Positions 31,530-39,632 are shown, counted from the stretch's first letter. The stretch: DNA of 48,344 nt from Streptomyces sp. JHA26 (GCF_002005565.1 NZ_BDJC01000054.1:1-48344), one strand, 5' to 3'. Notes: generated from the sequence alone by a model not told the origin. Numbers and translations are program-made.

Positions 31530-32821
31530 CGTGGTGGATTCGTTGCGGATTCTGCGTGCGGGCGGAGGGCGGGGACGCCGAGGGCCAGGAGGGCGGTGTC
31601 GTCGTCGAGGCCGTCACCGAATCCGGCCAGCAAGCCGGTCAGCGCGGTGATCACCTCCTGGGCGCCGGTGGGGGCGTGGCGGGCGGCGAAGTCGAGCAGG
31701 GCGTCTTCGCCGTACAGGCTGTCACGGTGGGGTCCCGTGCGCGCCTCGGTGAGGCCGTCGGTGTACAGGAGGAGGGTTTCGCCGGGGGCGAGGGTGGTGG
31801 TGGCGGTGGAGAACCGGGCGCCTGCCAGGGCACCGACGAGCATGCCGCCGGGGGTGGGCAGGAAGTCGGCGTGGCCGTCCGCGCGCAGGACGAGAGCCGG
31901 GGGGTGGCCGCCGGAGGCCAGACGGACGCTGGTGCTGCCCGTCACGGGGTCGGGTTCGACGGTGCCGAAGATGGCGGTGCAGTAGCGGGGGTCGCCGGTG
32001 GCGGCGTACCGCTCGTGCAGCACCTGGTTCAGGGTGGTCAGGGCGGTGGCCGGTTCGGCGTCGTGCAGGGCGGCGGCGCGCAGGGTGTAGCGGGTCAGGG
32101 AGGTGACGGCGGCGGCCTGCGGGCCCTTGCCGCACACGTCGCCGAGGAAGAACGCCCACCGCTTGCCGTCCACGGGGAACAGGTCGTAGAAGTCACCGCC
32201 GAGCCGGTCGACGGAGGCGGTGTGGTAGTAGAAGGCGCTCTCCATTCCCGGCACCGCGGGCAGGGAGTCGGGCACCAGGGAGCTCTGCAGGACGGCGAGG
32301 GCTTCGGCGAGGCGGGCCCGGTCGGCCTCCGCCTGCTTGCGTGCCCGTTCCGCCTCCTGCCGGCGGTGCAGCAGCTCTTGTTCGTAGGCGCGGCGGTCGG
32401 AGGCGTCGAAGACGGTGGTGCGGATCAGCAGCGGCTCACCCTCGCTGCTGTACTTGAGCGCCGAGGAGACCAGTGTCGGCAGCCGGCCGCCGTCGGCGGT
32501 CTTCAGCTCCAGGGCGATGCCCTTCAGCGTGCCCTGCATGCGCAGCAGCGGTGCGAAGTGCGTCTCGTGGTAGAGCTTGCCGCCGACGGTGAGCAGATCG
32601 GCGAAGCGCTTGTGCCCGACCACGGCCTCGCGCTCCAGCCCCAGCCAGTCCAGCAGAGTGCTGTTGATCTTGGCGATGGTGCCGTCCAGCAACGTCGACA
32701 GGTACCCGCAGGGCGCTGACTCGTACAGCTCTTCGGCACTGTCCTCCAGCAGCGCGATGAACTCCGCGTCCGTTCCGGTCCCGTCCCCGGGAGGCTCCGG
32801 AGCCGCGCCCGTACGGCTCAT
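31526..32821 (-). CDS. PAS-PP2C phosphatase, RsbP-like
   Basis: This 431-residue protein has a PAS domain (about 25-155: ESAPCGYLSTLLDGTIAKIN, then GHKRFADLL), a coiled coil (about 158-190: RRQEAERARKQAEADRARLA) and a SpoIIE-type PP2C domain (about 200-420: RLGGDFYDLFPV, FLGDVCGKGPQAAAVTSL, LASGGHPPALVL, YTDGLTEAR, DDDTALLAL). In Bacillus RsbP the PAS domain receives the RsbQ signal and activates the phosphatase on energy stress. The same order holds here: the hydrolase stop and this ATG share one base (TGATG), and the STAS gene overlaps at the other end. It is slightly longer than Bacillus RsbP. Confidence 0.9.
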   Translation of the reverse strand: MSRTGAAPEPPGDGTGTDAEFIALLEDSAEELYESAPCGYLSTLLDGTIAKINSTLLDWLGLEREAVVGHKRFADLLTVGGKLYHETHFAPLLRMQGTLKGIALELKTADGGRLPTLVSSALKYSSEGEPLLIRTTVFDASDRRAYEQELLHRRQEAERARKQAEADRARLAEALAVLQSSLVPDSLPAVPGMESAFYYHTASVDRLGGDFYDLFPVDGKRWAFFLGDVCGKGPQAAAVTSLTRYTLRAAALHDAEPATALTTLNQVLHERYAATGDPRYCTAIFGTVEPDPVTGSTSVRLASGGHPPALVLRADGHADFLPTPGGMLVGALAGARFSTATTTLAPGETLLLYTDGLTEARTGPHRDSLYGEDALLDFAARHAPTGAQEVITALTGLLAGFGDGLDDDTALLALGVPALRPHAESATNPPR

Positions 32822-33624
32822 CACTGCAGGTCGCCGAGGAAGTCGAGGATCGCCGTGGCGGTCGCCTCCGGGGCGCTCAGCTGCGGGCAGTGCCCGGTGG
32901 CGTCCAGAGTGACCAACCGGGAGGCGGGGATCGAGGCCTGCACGAAGGCACCGACCTCCCGGGGCGCGATGACGTCCTGGGCGCACTCCAGCACCAGCGT
33001 CGGCACCTCCACGGAGCTCAGGTCCTGGCGGCTGTCGGACAGGAAGGTGGTGCGGGCGAAGACGCGGGCGATGTCGGGGTCGGTGGCGCAGAAGCTGTTG
33101 GTCAGCTCCTGGCCCAGCTGGGGCCGATCCGGATTGCCCATGATCACCGGGGCCATGGCGGAGGACCAGCCCAGATAGTTCGACTCCAGGGAGGCCAGAA
33201 GCTCGTCGATGTCCTCCGCGCTGAAGCCACCCCGGTAGCCGTCCCCGTCGATGTAGCAGGGCGAGGGCGCGACCATGACCAGCGCCCCGATCCGCTCCGG
33301 TGCGGCCTGCGCCGCCAGCACTCCGACCATGGCACTGACCGAATGGCCCACGAACACCGCCCGGCGCAGGTCGAGCGCTTCGCAGACGTCCGTCACGTCC
33401 TGGGCGTAGCCGTGCAGCGAGGAGTACCGCTCCTCGCTCCAGGCCGAGAGGTCCGAACCGCCGGAGCCGACGTAGTCGAACAGCACCACCCGGTACCGGG
33501 TGGTCAGGGCCGGCACGATCAGGCGCCACATGTTCTGGTCGCAGCCGAACCCGTGCGCGAGTACCACCACCGGCCCGTCCTCGACTCCGGTGACCGTCAC
33601 GTTGTTCCTGCGGAGGACATCCAT
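32821..33624 (-). CDS. rsbQ: Alpha/beta hydrolase, RsbQ-like
   Basis: This 267-residue protein closely follows Bacillus RsbQ from memory: AHGFGCDQNMWRLIVPA, FDYVGSGGSDLSAW, LHGYAQDVTDVCEALDLR, FVGHSVSAMVGVL, VMVAPSPCYIDGDGY, LECAQDVIAP and DATGHCPQLS. The triad would be Ser in GHSVS, Asp in AQD and His in TGHC. RsbQ is needed for RsbP activation in energy stress and belongs to the fold class of plant KAI2/D14 receptors. The ATG at 33624 has AGAGG nine bases upstream; an ATG at 33633 abuts that box. It leads an operon with the PAS-PP2C and STAS genes. Confidence 0.93.
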   Translation of the reverse strand: MDVLRRNNVTVTGVEDGPVVVLAHGFGCDQNMWRLIVPALTTRYRVVLFDYVGSGGSDLSAWSEERYSSLHGYAQDVTDVCEALDLRRAVFVGHSVSAMVGVLAAQAAPERIGALVMVAPSPCYIDGDGYRGGFSAEDIDELLASLESNYLGWSSAMAPVIMGNPDRPQLGQELTNSFCATDPDIARVFARTTFLSDSRQDLSSVEVPTLVLECAQDVIAPREVGAFVQASIPASRLVTLDATGHCPQLSAPEATATAILDFLGDLQ

Positions 33625-33716
33625 GTCGGCCATCCTCTCACTTGGCCGAATGTGCTCGGAAGGCGGTTCACGAGCACCCCGCGCCCGGCACGGTCGGGAC
33701 ACGCGTGGAGAGCCGG

Positions 33717-34088
33717 TCAGTCGGTCAGGGCGTGTCGGAGGGTTTCGCGGCAGTCGATGAGGGTGTCGATGCCGACGATCTGCAGCGTGCGCCTCACGGT
33801 TTCGCCGGACCCGGCCAGGCGCAGCCAGCCGCCGGCTTCGGTGAGGGTGTGGTGGGCGGCGATGAAGAGATTGATGCCGCTGGAGTCCATGAAGGTCACC
33901 TGCCGCATGTCGACCACGACACGGGGACCGGCGGTGCCGGCCGCCTCCAGGGCCCGGCGGAGGACCTCGCCGGTGTGGTGGTCGATCTCTCCGGACAGGG
34001 TCACCACGTGGATGCCGTCGACGACGGTGGACACGACCGCCAGTCCGTCGACCTGCTGTGTCTGCTCAGTTCGTTCGCTATCTGTCAT
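33717..34088 (-). CDS. Second STAS-domain anti-anti-sigma factor
   Basis: This 123-residue STAS protein has VDGIHVVTLSGEIDHHTGEV, the phosphorylation site DMRQVTFMDSSGINLFIAA (Ser in DSSG, about 76) and a typical C-terminal helix. The ATG at 34088 is preceded by AAGGAG only two bases away; an in-frame ATG at 34103 is an alternative start. It lies just upstream of the rsbQ operon on the same strand and is divergent from the kinase gene, so it probably belongs to the same switch. Confidence 0.9.
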   Translation of the reverse strand: MTDSERTEQTQQVDGLAVVSTVVDGIHVVTLSGEIDHHTGEVLRRALEAAGTAGPRVVVDMRQVTFMDSSGINLFIAAHHTLTEAGGWLRLAGSGETVRRTLQIVGIDTLIDCRETLRHALTD

Positions 34089-34203
34089 CTCTCCTTCTGC
34101 CATACCGGTGATACTGGCACACCCGGACCTTCCCCCGCGGTGCCGCCCTGCGCCGGTACGGGTGACGCCCTCGCTCCGGAGGGGGCGGAAGCAGGGACGT
34201 GCA

Positions 34204-34228
34204 GCGTGTGTCGCGGACGTGTGGGTAC
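34204..34228 (+). promoter_or_regulatory. SigB-like promoter before anti-sigma kinase gene
   Basis: GCGT (34204-34207) and GGGTAC (34223-34228) are 15 bases apart. This fits the GnnT-N14-16-GGGTAC/T pattern I recall for SigB-family promoters of Streptomyces, with a weak -35. It faces the kinase gene 38 bases downstream, suggesting feedback by the sigma factor this system controls. Confidence 0.45.
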
Positions 34229-34265
34229 GCGCGAGGGTGTGAACGGGGCAGGGAAGGCGGGCCGC

Positions 34266-34748
34266 ATGGGACCAGCACCGGCGGACGAGGACGGCGCGGC
34301 ACCGGACGAGCCGGCCGTGCGGACCACGGCGGCCCTGGGCGGCGACGGCACGGACATCGCCCGGGCCCGCCACCTGGCCGCCGACTTCCTCGCCCGGGCA
34401 CGGACCGAGCACGGCCTGACGGTCTCGGCCCGCGCCATGGACCTGACGCAGTTGGTGGTCAGCGAACTGGTCACCAACGCCCGCAAGTACGCGCCCGGCC
34501 CGGTGCTGATGGACCTGCGCATCTCCGGCGGGGCGATCGAGATCGCGGTGTGGGACTCCGACCCGGTGCTGCCCGTGGCCCGGGCCACGGATGCGGGGCG
34601 GGTGGGACAGCACGGCCTGGAGATCGTCATGGCCGTCTCCGAGGACTTCGAAGCGCAGCGAGCGTCCACCGGCAAGCGCATCACCGCCCGCATCCCCCTG
34701 CTGGACGCTCCCGGCGGCGCCGCCGCCGGACACCGGCTGCTGCGGTGA
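34266..34748 (+). CDS. RsbW-like anti-sigma kinase (HATPase_c)
   Basis: This 160-residue protein is a GHKL-type ATPase of the SpoIIAB/RsbW class. The N box DLTQLVVSELVTNARKYAPG and the G box VGQHGLEIVMAVSEDFE are visible. It would bind a sigma factor and phosphorylate STAS proteins. The ATG at 34266 has GGAAGG eight bases upstream; an in-frame GTG at 34239 is less likely. It is divergent from the second STAS gene. No sigma factor gene is present in the window, so the sigma partner lies elsewhere. Confidence 0.9.
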   Translation: MGPAPADEDGAAPDEPAVRTTAALGGDGTDIARARHLAADFLARARTEHGLTVSARAMDLTQLVVSELVTNARKYAPGPVLMDLRISGGAIEIAVWDSDPVLPVARATDAGRVGQHGLEIVMAVSEDFEAQRASTGKRITARIPLLDAPGGAAAGHRLLR

Positions 34749-34820
34749 GGGCGCGGGCGCCACCGTAGGGGCGGCCCTCGAGGGCGACGGGACGGCGCCG
34801 GTGACGGATACGGCCCGGCG

Positions 34821-35675
34821 TCACGCACCGCCGGGCGACGTGGGCACCGCGGCGTCCGCGCCGACCGTGAACACCTCGCCCCCGTGGGGCACTCCGACCC
34901 CGCGCCAGCTGAACGGCACACCGCGCGCCGTGTCCACGTCCGGCCCGTCCATCAGCTGGAAGTGCACGTGCGGCTGGGTCGAGTTGCCGGAGTTCCCGCA
35001 GCGGCCGAGCACCTGGCCGGCGACGACCCTGTCGCCCGCCCGGACCTCGAGGGAGCCGCGCCGGACGTGCGCGTACAGGGCGTACGTCCCCCCGCCGAGG
35101 TCGAGGACGACGTGGTTGCCCACGATGCGGCGGGACCCGCCGAGCATCCTGCAGACACCCTCGATCAGCCAGAAGTACAGAACACCGAGGAGCGAGCTGC
35201 GGCTGAGGTGGTCGCGCTGGCCGTCCTCGGCGTGGACGACGGTGGCGTCGGCCACCGCGTGCAGGGACGCCCCGAAGGCGGGGTAGGCCTCGTTGCGGTG
35301 GGCGACGGGCCAGAACCAGACGGGGGCGGGGCGGGAGGGCCCGTCCGCCGGCTCGGCCGCGATGTCGATGGCGTAGGTCTGTGCGAGGTGGTGCGTTCCG
35401 TGGCTCGGCACCTTGTCGGCCGGGCTGTTGAGGGCGGACCAGCGTCCGGTGACCGGGGGCGCGACCTCCACCGGCGCCGGGGGCTGCTTGTCGATCCTCC
35501 GGCGGGCGGAGCGTGATCCCACCAGGCCGACGGCCATCGCACCGAGCGCGGGCAGCCAGCTCATCCAGTAGCTGTACGGCAGGTCCACGAACAGCCCGAC
35601 GGCGATCTGGACGAAGAAGATCAGCCACAGCCCGTGCTGGACCCTCGCGGCGATCTTGCGTCGACTCTCGGACAT
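34821..35675 (-). CDS. Membrane-anchored M23-family metallopeptidase
   Basis: This 284-residue protein has two N-terminal hydrophobic segments (VQHGLWLIFFVQIAVGLFVD and WLPALGAMAVGLVG) and a LytM/M23 domain (about 95-270). Zinc ligands are probably His and Asp in THHLAQTYAIDI and the HxH in QPHVHFQLMD; YALYAHVRRGS and VRAGDRVVAGQVLGRCGNSG are typical strands. M23 enzymes cut peptidoglycan cross-bridges. It lies 25 bases after an ArsR-type gene on the same strand, so it probably shares its promoter. Confidence 0.9.
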   Translation of the reverse strand: MSESRRKIAARVQHGLWLIFFVQIAVGLFVDLPYSYWMSWLPALGAMAVGLVGSRSARRRIDKQPPAPVEVAPPVTGRWSALNSPADKVPSHGTHHLAQTYAIDIAAEPADGPSRPAPVWFWPVAHRNEAYPAFGASLHAVADATVVHAEDGQRDHLSRSSLLGVLYFWLIEGVCRMLGGSRRIVGNHVVLDLGGGTYALYAHVRRGSLEVRAGDRVVAGQVLGRCGNSGNSTQPHVHFQLMDGPDVDTARGVPFSWRGVGVPHGGEVFTVGADAAVPTSPGGA

Positions 35676-35700
35676 GTCTTCCTCCTCGTGCGGGTGACGG

Positions 35701-36207
35701 TCAGGTGACGGGGCGCGCGGCCGTGAGCACCACGAGCAGCGGAACCACCCGCCCCGCGGGGACCTCGTACCGGCCGCGCTCGGGCGTGTGCAGCCAGCCC
35801 GCGCCGGTCAGCTGGCGCAGGTGGTGGTAGATCTGGCCGGTCGTGCCGACGTCCTCGAGCGCGGCCAGCTCGGCGGCGGTGCGCAGGCCGCCCAGGATCT
35901 CCCGCAGCAGCCGCAGCCGCACGGGGTTGCCGAGCGCGGCGAACGACTCGGCGGCGTCCTGCCAGTCGTGGTCGAACAGCGTCTCCGTGAGGAGGCCGTA
36001 CTGCCACTCGTACCGGTGCCCCGTGGGCACACGCACCGTCCCGGTGAACAGGACCGCGCCGTCCGCCTCCTGTGTCACCGGGTGCCGCGCCTTCAGGGCG
36101 TCGAGGGCCCAGAAGTCGCCCTCTCCCACAGGGGGTGCGGCCGGACCCGTGCTCTCCAGTTCCGTCACGCGCCGTTCGAGCTCGGCGACGCGCTCTTCGA
36201 GTTCCAT
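35701..36207 (-). CDS. ArsR-type winged-helix regulator with coiled-coil N terminus
   Basis: This 168-residue regulator begins with a short coiled coil (ELEERVAELERRVTELEST) and carries an ArsR-like winged helix at about 85-150 (FAALGNPVRLRLLREILGG, TTGQIYHHLRQLTGAGWLHT). No CxC metal motif is visible, so it probably does not sense metals directly. The first gene of an operon with an M23 peptidase, it has a near-perfect 20-base palindrome immediately upstream and is probably autoregulated. Confidence 0.88.
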   Translation of the reverse strand: MELEERVAELERRVTELESTGPAAPPVGEGDFWALDALKARHPVTQEADGAVLFTGTVRVPTGHRYEWQYGLLTETLFDHDWQDAAESFAALGNPVRLRLLREILGGLRTAAELAALEDVGTTGQIYHHLRQLTGAGWLHTPERGRYEVPAGRVVPLLVVLTAARPVT

Positions 36208-36215
36208 GATGATGA

Positions 36216-36235
36216 GATTACGTAATTATGTAATC
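36216..36235. promoter_or_regulatory. AT-rich palindrome, ArsR-type operator
   Basis: GATTAC and GTAATC bracket an inner TAATTA (36216-36235), almost perfectly symmetrical. It is strikingly AT-rich for this genome and lies eight bases before the ArsR-type start, overlapping the expected -10 region. It is very likely the operator of that repressor. Confidence 0.75.
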
Positions 36236-36264
36236 ACGTGCAAGCCGGAAGGGGCGCAGACGAA

Positions 36265-36294
36265 GCCCCGTCCTCGCGAAGGCGCGGACGGGGC
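36265..36294 (-). terminator. Hairpin downstream of asnB
   Basis: GCCCCGTCC (36265-36273) pairs with GGACGGGGC (36286-36294), and the stem extends into CGCG with one bulged base. It lies about 100 bases past the asnB stop and upstream of the ArsR promoter, so it should insulate the two. Confidence 0.55.
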
Positions 36295-36321
36295 GGGCGC
36301 GGCATGGGACGCTCGGGCGAC

Positions 36322-36377
36322 GGGCGACGGGCGCATGGTCGCGGGGGATGGGCGACGGGCGCGTGGTCGCGGGTGAC
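36322..36377. repeat. 28-bp imperfect direct repeat
   Basis: Two adjacent 28-base units (36322-36349 and 36350-36377), each starting GGGCGACGGGCGC, differ at only a few positions. They lie between the asnB stop and its hairpin. The core GGGCGACGG also occurs nearby, so the region has expanded by duplication. Confidence 0.8.
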
Positions 36378-36391
36378 GGCCGAGCCGTCGT

Positions 36392-38233
36392 TCAGCTCAG
36401 GTCGATCTCGGGCTCGTAGAGGTCCAGCCAGAGGGCGAGGTCGAGGGCTCGTTCCAGCCCGCGCCGGTCCGCCTGGCCGCTCATCGGGGCCTCCCGTTCG
36501 GCGGCCCGCCGCAGGCGGTCGGGGTCGACCAGGTCGAAGACCGGGTGGCCGGTGCGGGTGAGCAGGTCCTTGGCCTGCTCCTGGAGAGCCGCCGCGTACT
36601 TGGGGTCCTGGGTGGACGGGTAGGGGCTCTTGACCCGGTCGTACACGGACTTCGGCAGCACGTCCGCGGTCGCCTCGCGCAACAGGCTCTTCTCCCGGCC
36701 GTCGAAGGACTTCAGTGCCCAGGGGGTGTTGTAGACGTACTCGACGAGCCGGTGGTCGCAGAAGGGGACGCGGACCTCCAGGCCGACGGCCATGCTGGCG
36801 CGGTCCTTGCGGTCGAGCAGGATGCGCACGAAGCGGGTCAGGTGCAGGTGGCAGATCCGCCGCATCCGGTACTCGAAGTCGCTCTCGCCGTCCAGGCGCT
36901 GGACGCCGGCCGCGGCGTCGCGGTAGCCGTCGGCCACGTACGCGGCCAGGTCCAGGCGCTGCGTCAGGTCCGGACGCAGCACGTCCGTGTCCTCCCCCAT
37001 GTGGCGGCCCAGCGACACCAGCCAGGGGAAGGTGTCGGCGCGGCGTGCCTCCTCGTCGAAGAACTGCAGGTAGCCACCGAAGACCTCGTCGGCGGACTCG
37101 CCGGACAGGGCCACGGTGGAGTGTTCGCGGATGGCCCGGAAGAGCAGGTACAGGGAGGCGTCCATGTCCCCGAGGCCGGCCGGCAGGTCGCGGGCCCGGA
37201 TGACCGCGGCGCGGATCCCGGGGTCGGCGAGGGCCTGGGCGTCCAGCACGATGTCCTGGTGGTCGGTGCCCGCGGCACGGGCGACGTCGTGCACGAACGG
37301 GGTGTCGGGGGTGCCGCGGAGCTCGTCGGCGACGAAGTTCTCCGCCTGGCCCACGAAGTCCACGGCGAAGCTGCGCACCTTCTCCCCGTGTTCACCCAGC
37401 TGCCGGGCGGCGAGCGCGGTCATCGCGGAGGAGTCCAGTCCGCCGGACAGCAGGGTGCAGCGGGGTACGTCGGCGACGAGCTGACGGCGCACGATGTCGT
37501 CCAGGAGCGAGCGGACGTGCGCGATCGTGGCGTCCTGGTCGTCGGTGTGCGGCCGGGTCTCCAGGTCCCAGTAGCGGCGCCGGTGCACGCCCGAGCGGTC
37601 GACCGTGACGACGGTGCCGGGCTCGACCTCGTGCATGCCGTCCCAGACGGCGTGACCGGGCGTCTTGATCATGGTGAACAGCTCGCGCAGCCCGTCGAGC
37701 CGGACCCGGCGGCGGACCAGGGGATGGGCGAGGATCGCCTTGGGTTCGGAGCCGAACAGCACGCCGTCCGCGGTCGGGTGGTAGTAGAACGGCTTGATGC
37801 CCATGCGGTCGCGGACCATGACCAGCTTGTCCGCGCGGCCGTCCCAGAGGGCGAAGGCGTACATGCCGTTGAGGCGCTCGGGGAGCGCGTCACCCCACTC
37901 GAGGTAGCCGCGCAGGACGACCTCGGTGTCGGAGTCGGTGGTGAAGCGGTGCCCGCGGTCGGCGAGGTCACGGCGGAGTTCGGTGAAGTTGTAGGTCTCT
38001 CCCGAGTAGACCAGCGCGACCGTGCCCTGCGGGGTGTCGGCGCTCATCGGCTGCCGCCCGCCGGGCAGGTCGATGATGGCGAGCCTGCGGTGGCCGAGCG
38101 CGGCGGCTCCCTGCGCCCAGACGCCGCGGTCGTCCGGTCCGCGGCAGGCCATCGTCTCGGTCATCGCGTCCAGCGCCGCCGTCTCGGTGCCGAGATCGCG
38201 GTCGAAGGAGACCCAGCCGGTGATGCCGCACAT
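36392..38233 (-). CDS. asnB: Asparagine synthase (glutamine-hydrolysing)
   Basis: This 613-residue enzyme starts MCGITGWV, with Cys2 as the class II glutaminase nucleophile. It has the synthetase PP-loop LLSGGLDSSAMTALAARQLG (about 260), SGESADEVFGGY and LEVRVPFCDHRLVEYVYNTP. It should make asparagine from aspartate, glutamine and ATP; some homologues amidate natural-product precursors. GGAGG precedes the ATG. The gene follows zinc-ribbon, EF-hand and MfnB-cluster genes on one strand, but a strong hairpin (38583-38628) separates it, so its own promoter is likely. Confidence 0.95.
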   Translation of the reverse strand: MCGITGWVSFDRDLGTETAALDAMTETMACRGPDDRGVWAQGAAALGHRRLAIIDLPGGRQPMSADTPQGTVALVYSGETYNFTELRRDLADRGHRFTTDSDTEVVLRGYLEWGDALPERLNGMYAFALWDGRADKLVMVRDRMGIKPFYYHPTADGVLFGSEPKAILAHPLVRRRVRLDGLRELFTMIKTPGHAVWDGMHEVEPGTVVTVDRSGVHRRRYWDLETRPHTDDQDATIAHVRSLLDDIVRRQLVADVPRCTLLSGGLDSSAMTALAARQLGEHGEKVRSFAVDFVGQAENFVADELRGTPDTPFVHDVARAAGTDHQDIVLDAQALADPGIRAAVIRARDLPAGLGDMDASLYLLFRAIREHSTVALSGESADEVFGGYLQFFDEEARRADTFPWLVSLGRHMGEDTDVLRPDLTQRLDLAAYVADGYRDAAAGVQRLDGESDFEYRMRRICHLHLTRFVRILLDRKDRASMAVGLEVRVPFCDHRLVEYVYNTPWALKSFDGREKSLLREATADVLPKSVYDRVKSPYPSTQDPKYAAALQEQAKDLLTRTGHPVFDLVDPDRLRRAAEREAPMSGQADRRGLERALDLALWLDLYEPEIDLS

Positions 38234-38741
38234 ACGCTACCTCCTGCGTCGGTCCGCCCGGCGCTCCGCTCGACCAGGTGTTTTGCGACTGCGAGCAGGC
38301 TTCCGGGCGAACCAGTTGTAGTTGCCATCTACATTCCGAGCGTGCGCCGCGGGAGCAAGTGCAGTCAATGCGGCCGCAACGGGAAGGGCATACGGCACCT
38401 CCCGTTTTCAGCCATGCTTTGCTCTTGCGATACCTTCTGCCAGCCGGGGGTCCGGTGCCCACCGCGTGGAATCGGCCACGGGCAAAGTCTTTTTCAACCA
38501 GCTGCCTCCGGCGCGGCGCCGGCACTCGGGGCACCGCGCTCGTCGCGGGGGGCGGCCCGCCGGGACTCCCGCGGCACACGGGCGTGGTGCCCGGTCCGGG
38601 GAAGGAGCTCCCCGGACCGGGCACCACGGGCGTGCCGACCGTCGCCACAGGGCCGGTACACCGTCCTCGACCGTCACCCGGACGGTCACCGCGGGACGGC
38701 GGCGCGAGGCCGACAGGAGCCTCCTCCGCCGCCACGCACCG
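38234..38741. other. Gap upstream of asnB
   Basis: This stretch of 508 bases holds no supported gene. The first 180 bases are relatively AT-rich and must contain the asnB promoter. A T-tailed hairpin (AACGGGA at 38378-38384 with TCCCGTT at 38400-38406) and a perfect 20-bp hairpin (38583-38628) are present. Frames that stay open here lack protein character. Confidence 0.5.
38583..38628 (-). terminator. Perfect 20-bp hairpin terminator
   Basis: CGTGGTGCCCGGTCCGGGGA (38583-38602) is exactly complementary to 38609-38628 across a six-base loop. It lies 114 bases past the zinc-ribbon gene stop. It has no T-run, as is common for Streptomyces terminators. Confidence 0.8.
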
Positions 38742-38921
38742 CTATGCGTCGCGTCCCTCGAAGTCCCGGCGGACCGCGGCGCCCTGGTCCTCCACCAGCC
38801 CGGAACCGTCCGGGAGTTCCAGGACGGAGCCACAGTGCTCGCACAGGTCCCCGTCCCCGGCGGGCGTGCCGCAGGCCTTGCAGAAACGGTGGTGGCTCTG
38901 CTCCTCCGATGTCTTCGTCAT
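38742..38921 (-). CDS. Small zinc-ribbon protein
   Basis: This 59-residue protein has a C-x2-C-x7-C-x2-C arrangement (CKACGTPAGDGDLCEHC), a classic zinc ribbon. An acidic and hydrophobic tail follows (SVLELPDGSGLVEDQGAAVR). The role is unknown; it may be a protein-interaction or rubredoxin-like metal site. The ATG at 38921 is chosen because the frame upstream is Arg/Pro-rich without homology. It lies downstream of the EF-hand gene with a hairpin between. Confidence 0.7.
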   Translation of the reverse strand: MTKTSEEQSHHRFCKACGTPAGDGDLCEHCGSVLELPDGSGLVEDQGAAVRRDFEGRDA

Positions 38922-38986
38922 GACCTCTTCTTCCGTACGTCGAGGTGGGCAGGACGGCAGGCGGGTGCCCGGAACACCCCCGTCGA

Positions 38987-39012
38987 TGCCCGGACGGGGC
39001 CGTGTCCGGGCA
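38987..39012 (-). terminator. Hairpin after EF-hand gene
   Basis: TGCCCGGAC (38987-38995) pairs with GTCCGGGCA (39004-39012) around eight bases. It is about 80 bases past the EF-hand gene stop and just before the zinc-ribbon start. Confidence 0.5.
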
Positions 39013-39092
39013 CCGCGTGCGTCCACGGCGCGGGGAAGGACCGGGCGGATCCTGAGGCCGGTGGTGAGGGCTTCCCGGTCAGGCTGTCGCCG

Positions 39093-39632
39093 TCACCGGG
39101 TTCCCGTCGTGACCAGGTGGTCGCCGGGGATGCCGGACTTCTCGGGCCGGTAGTAGTCCCTGATCCCGTCCGCCCAGGTGGACACGCGGATGCGGTCCTC
39201 CCCGTCCGGACCGAAGGCCTGGAAGAGCGCCTCGATGTTGGGACGCTCGAAGCCGATCGCGATCATCAGCGCGACGAACTCGGGGCGGCCGACGAAGCCG
39301 TCGCCGTCCGGATCGCCCATCGCGGCGAGGGCTTCGGCGAACTCGTCCACGGCGGCGTCGAACCGCTGCGGGTCGAGGACGACGGAAGTGAATTCCGCGG
39401 GGCTGACACGGCCGTCGCCGTTGGCGTCCAGCTCGTTCAGGAGCGTTTCGCCGTAGCGGCGGAAGGCACCGGCGAGCCTGTTCCTCCTGGCCTCGTCGGC
39501 AGCCGGTACGGCGGCCACGACGCGCTCGCTCATCAGGTCGAAGTCGGAGGGCTCCAGGTAGCCGTTCCCGTCGGCGTCGAAGAGGGAGAAGACCAGCTCG
39601 ACGCGGTCGGTCGCCTCGGTGGTGGGCGTCAT
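39093..39632 (-). CDS. EF-hand calcium-binding protein (calerythrin-like)
   Basis: This 179-residue protein contains three canonical EF-hand loops, DADGNGYLEPSDF (about 19), DANGDGRVSPAEF (about 67) and DPDGDGFVGRPEF (about 104), plus a fourth degenerate one (GPDGEDRIRVSTW). The arrangement resembles calerythrin and CabD-type actinobacterial calcium buffers or sensors. The ATG at 39632 has AGGG upstream. It is cytoplasmic, with no signal peptide. No partner is evident; it lies between the methyltransferase and zinc-ribbon genes. Confidence 0.92.
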   Translation of the reverse strand: MTPTTEATDRVELVFSLFDADGNGYLEPSDFDLMSERVVAAVPAADEARRNRLAGAFRRYGETLLNELDANGDGRVSPAEFTSVVLDPQRFDAAVDEFAEALAAMGDPDGDGFVGRPEFVALMIAIGFERPNIEALFQAFGPDGEDRIRVSTWADGIRDYYRPEKSGIPGDHLVTTGTR

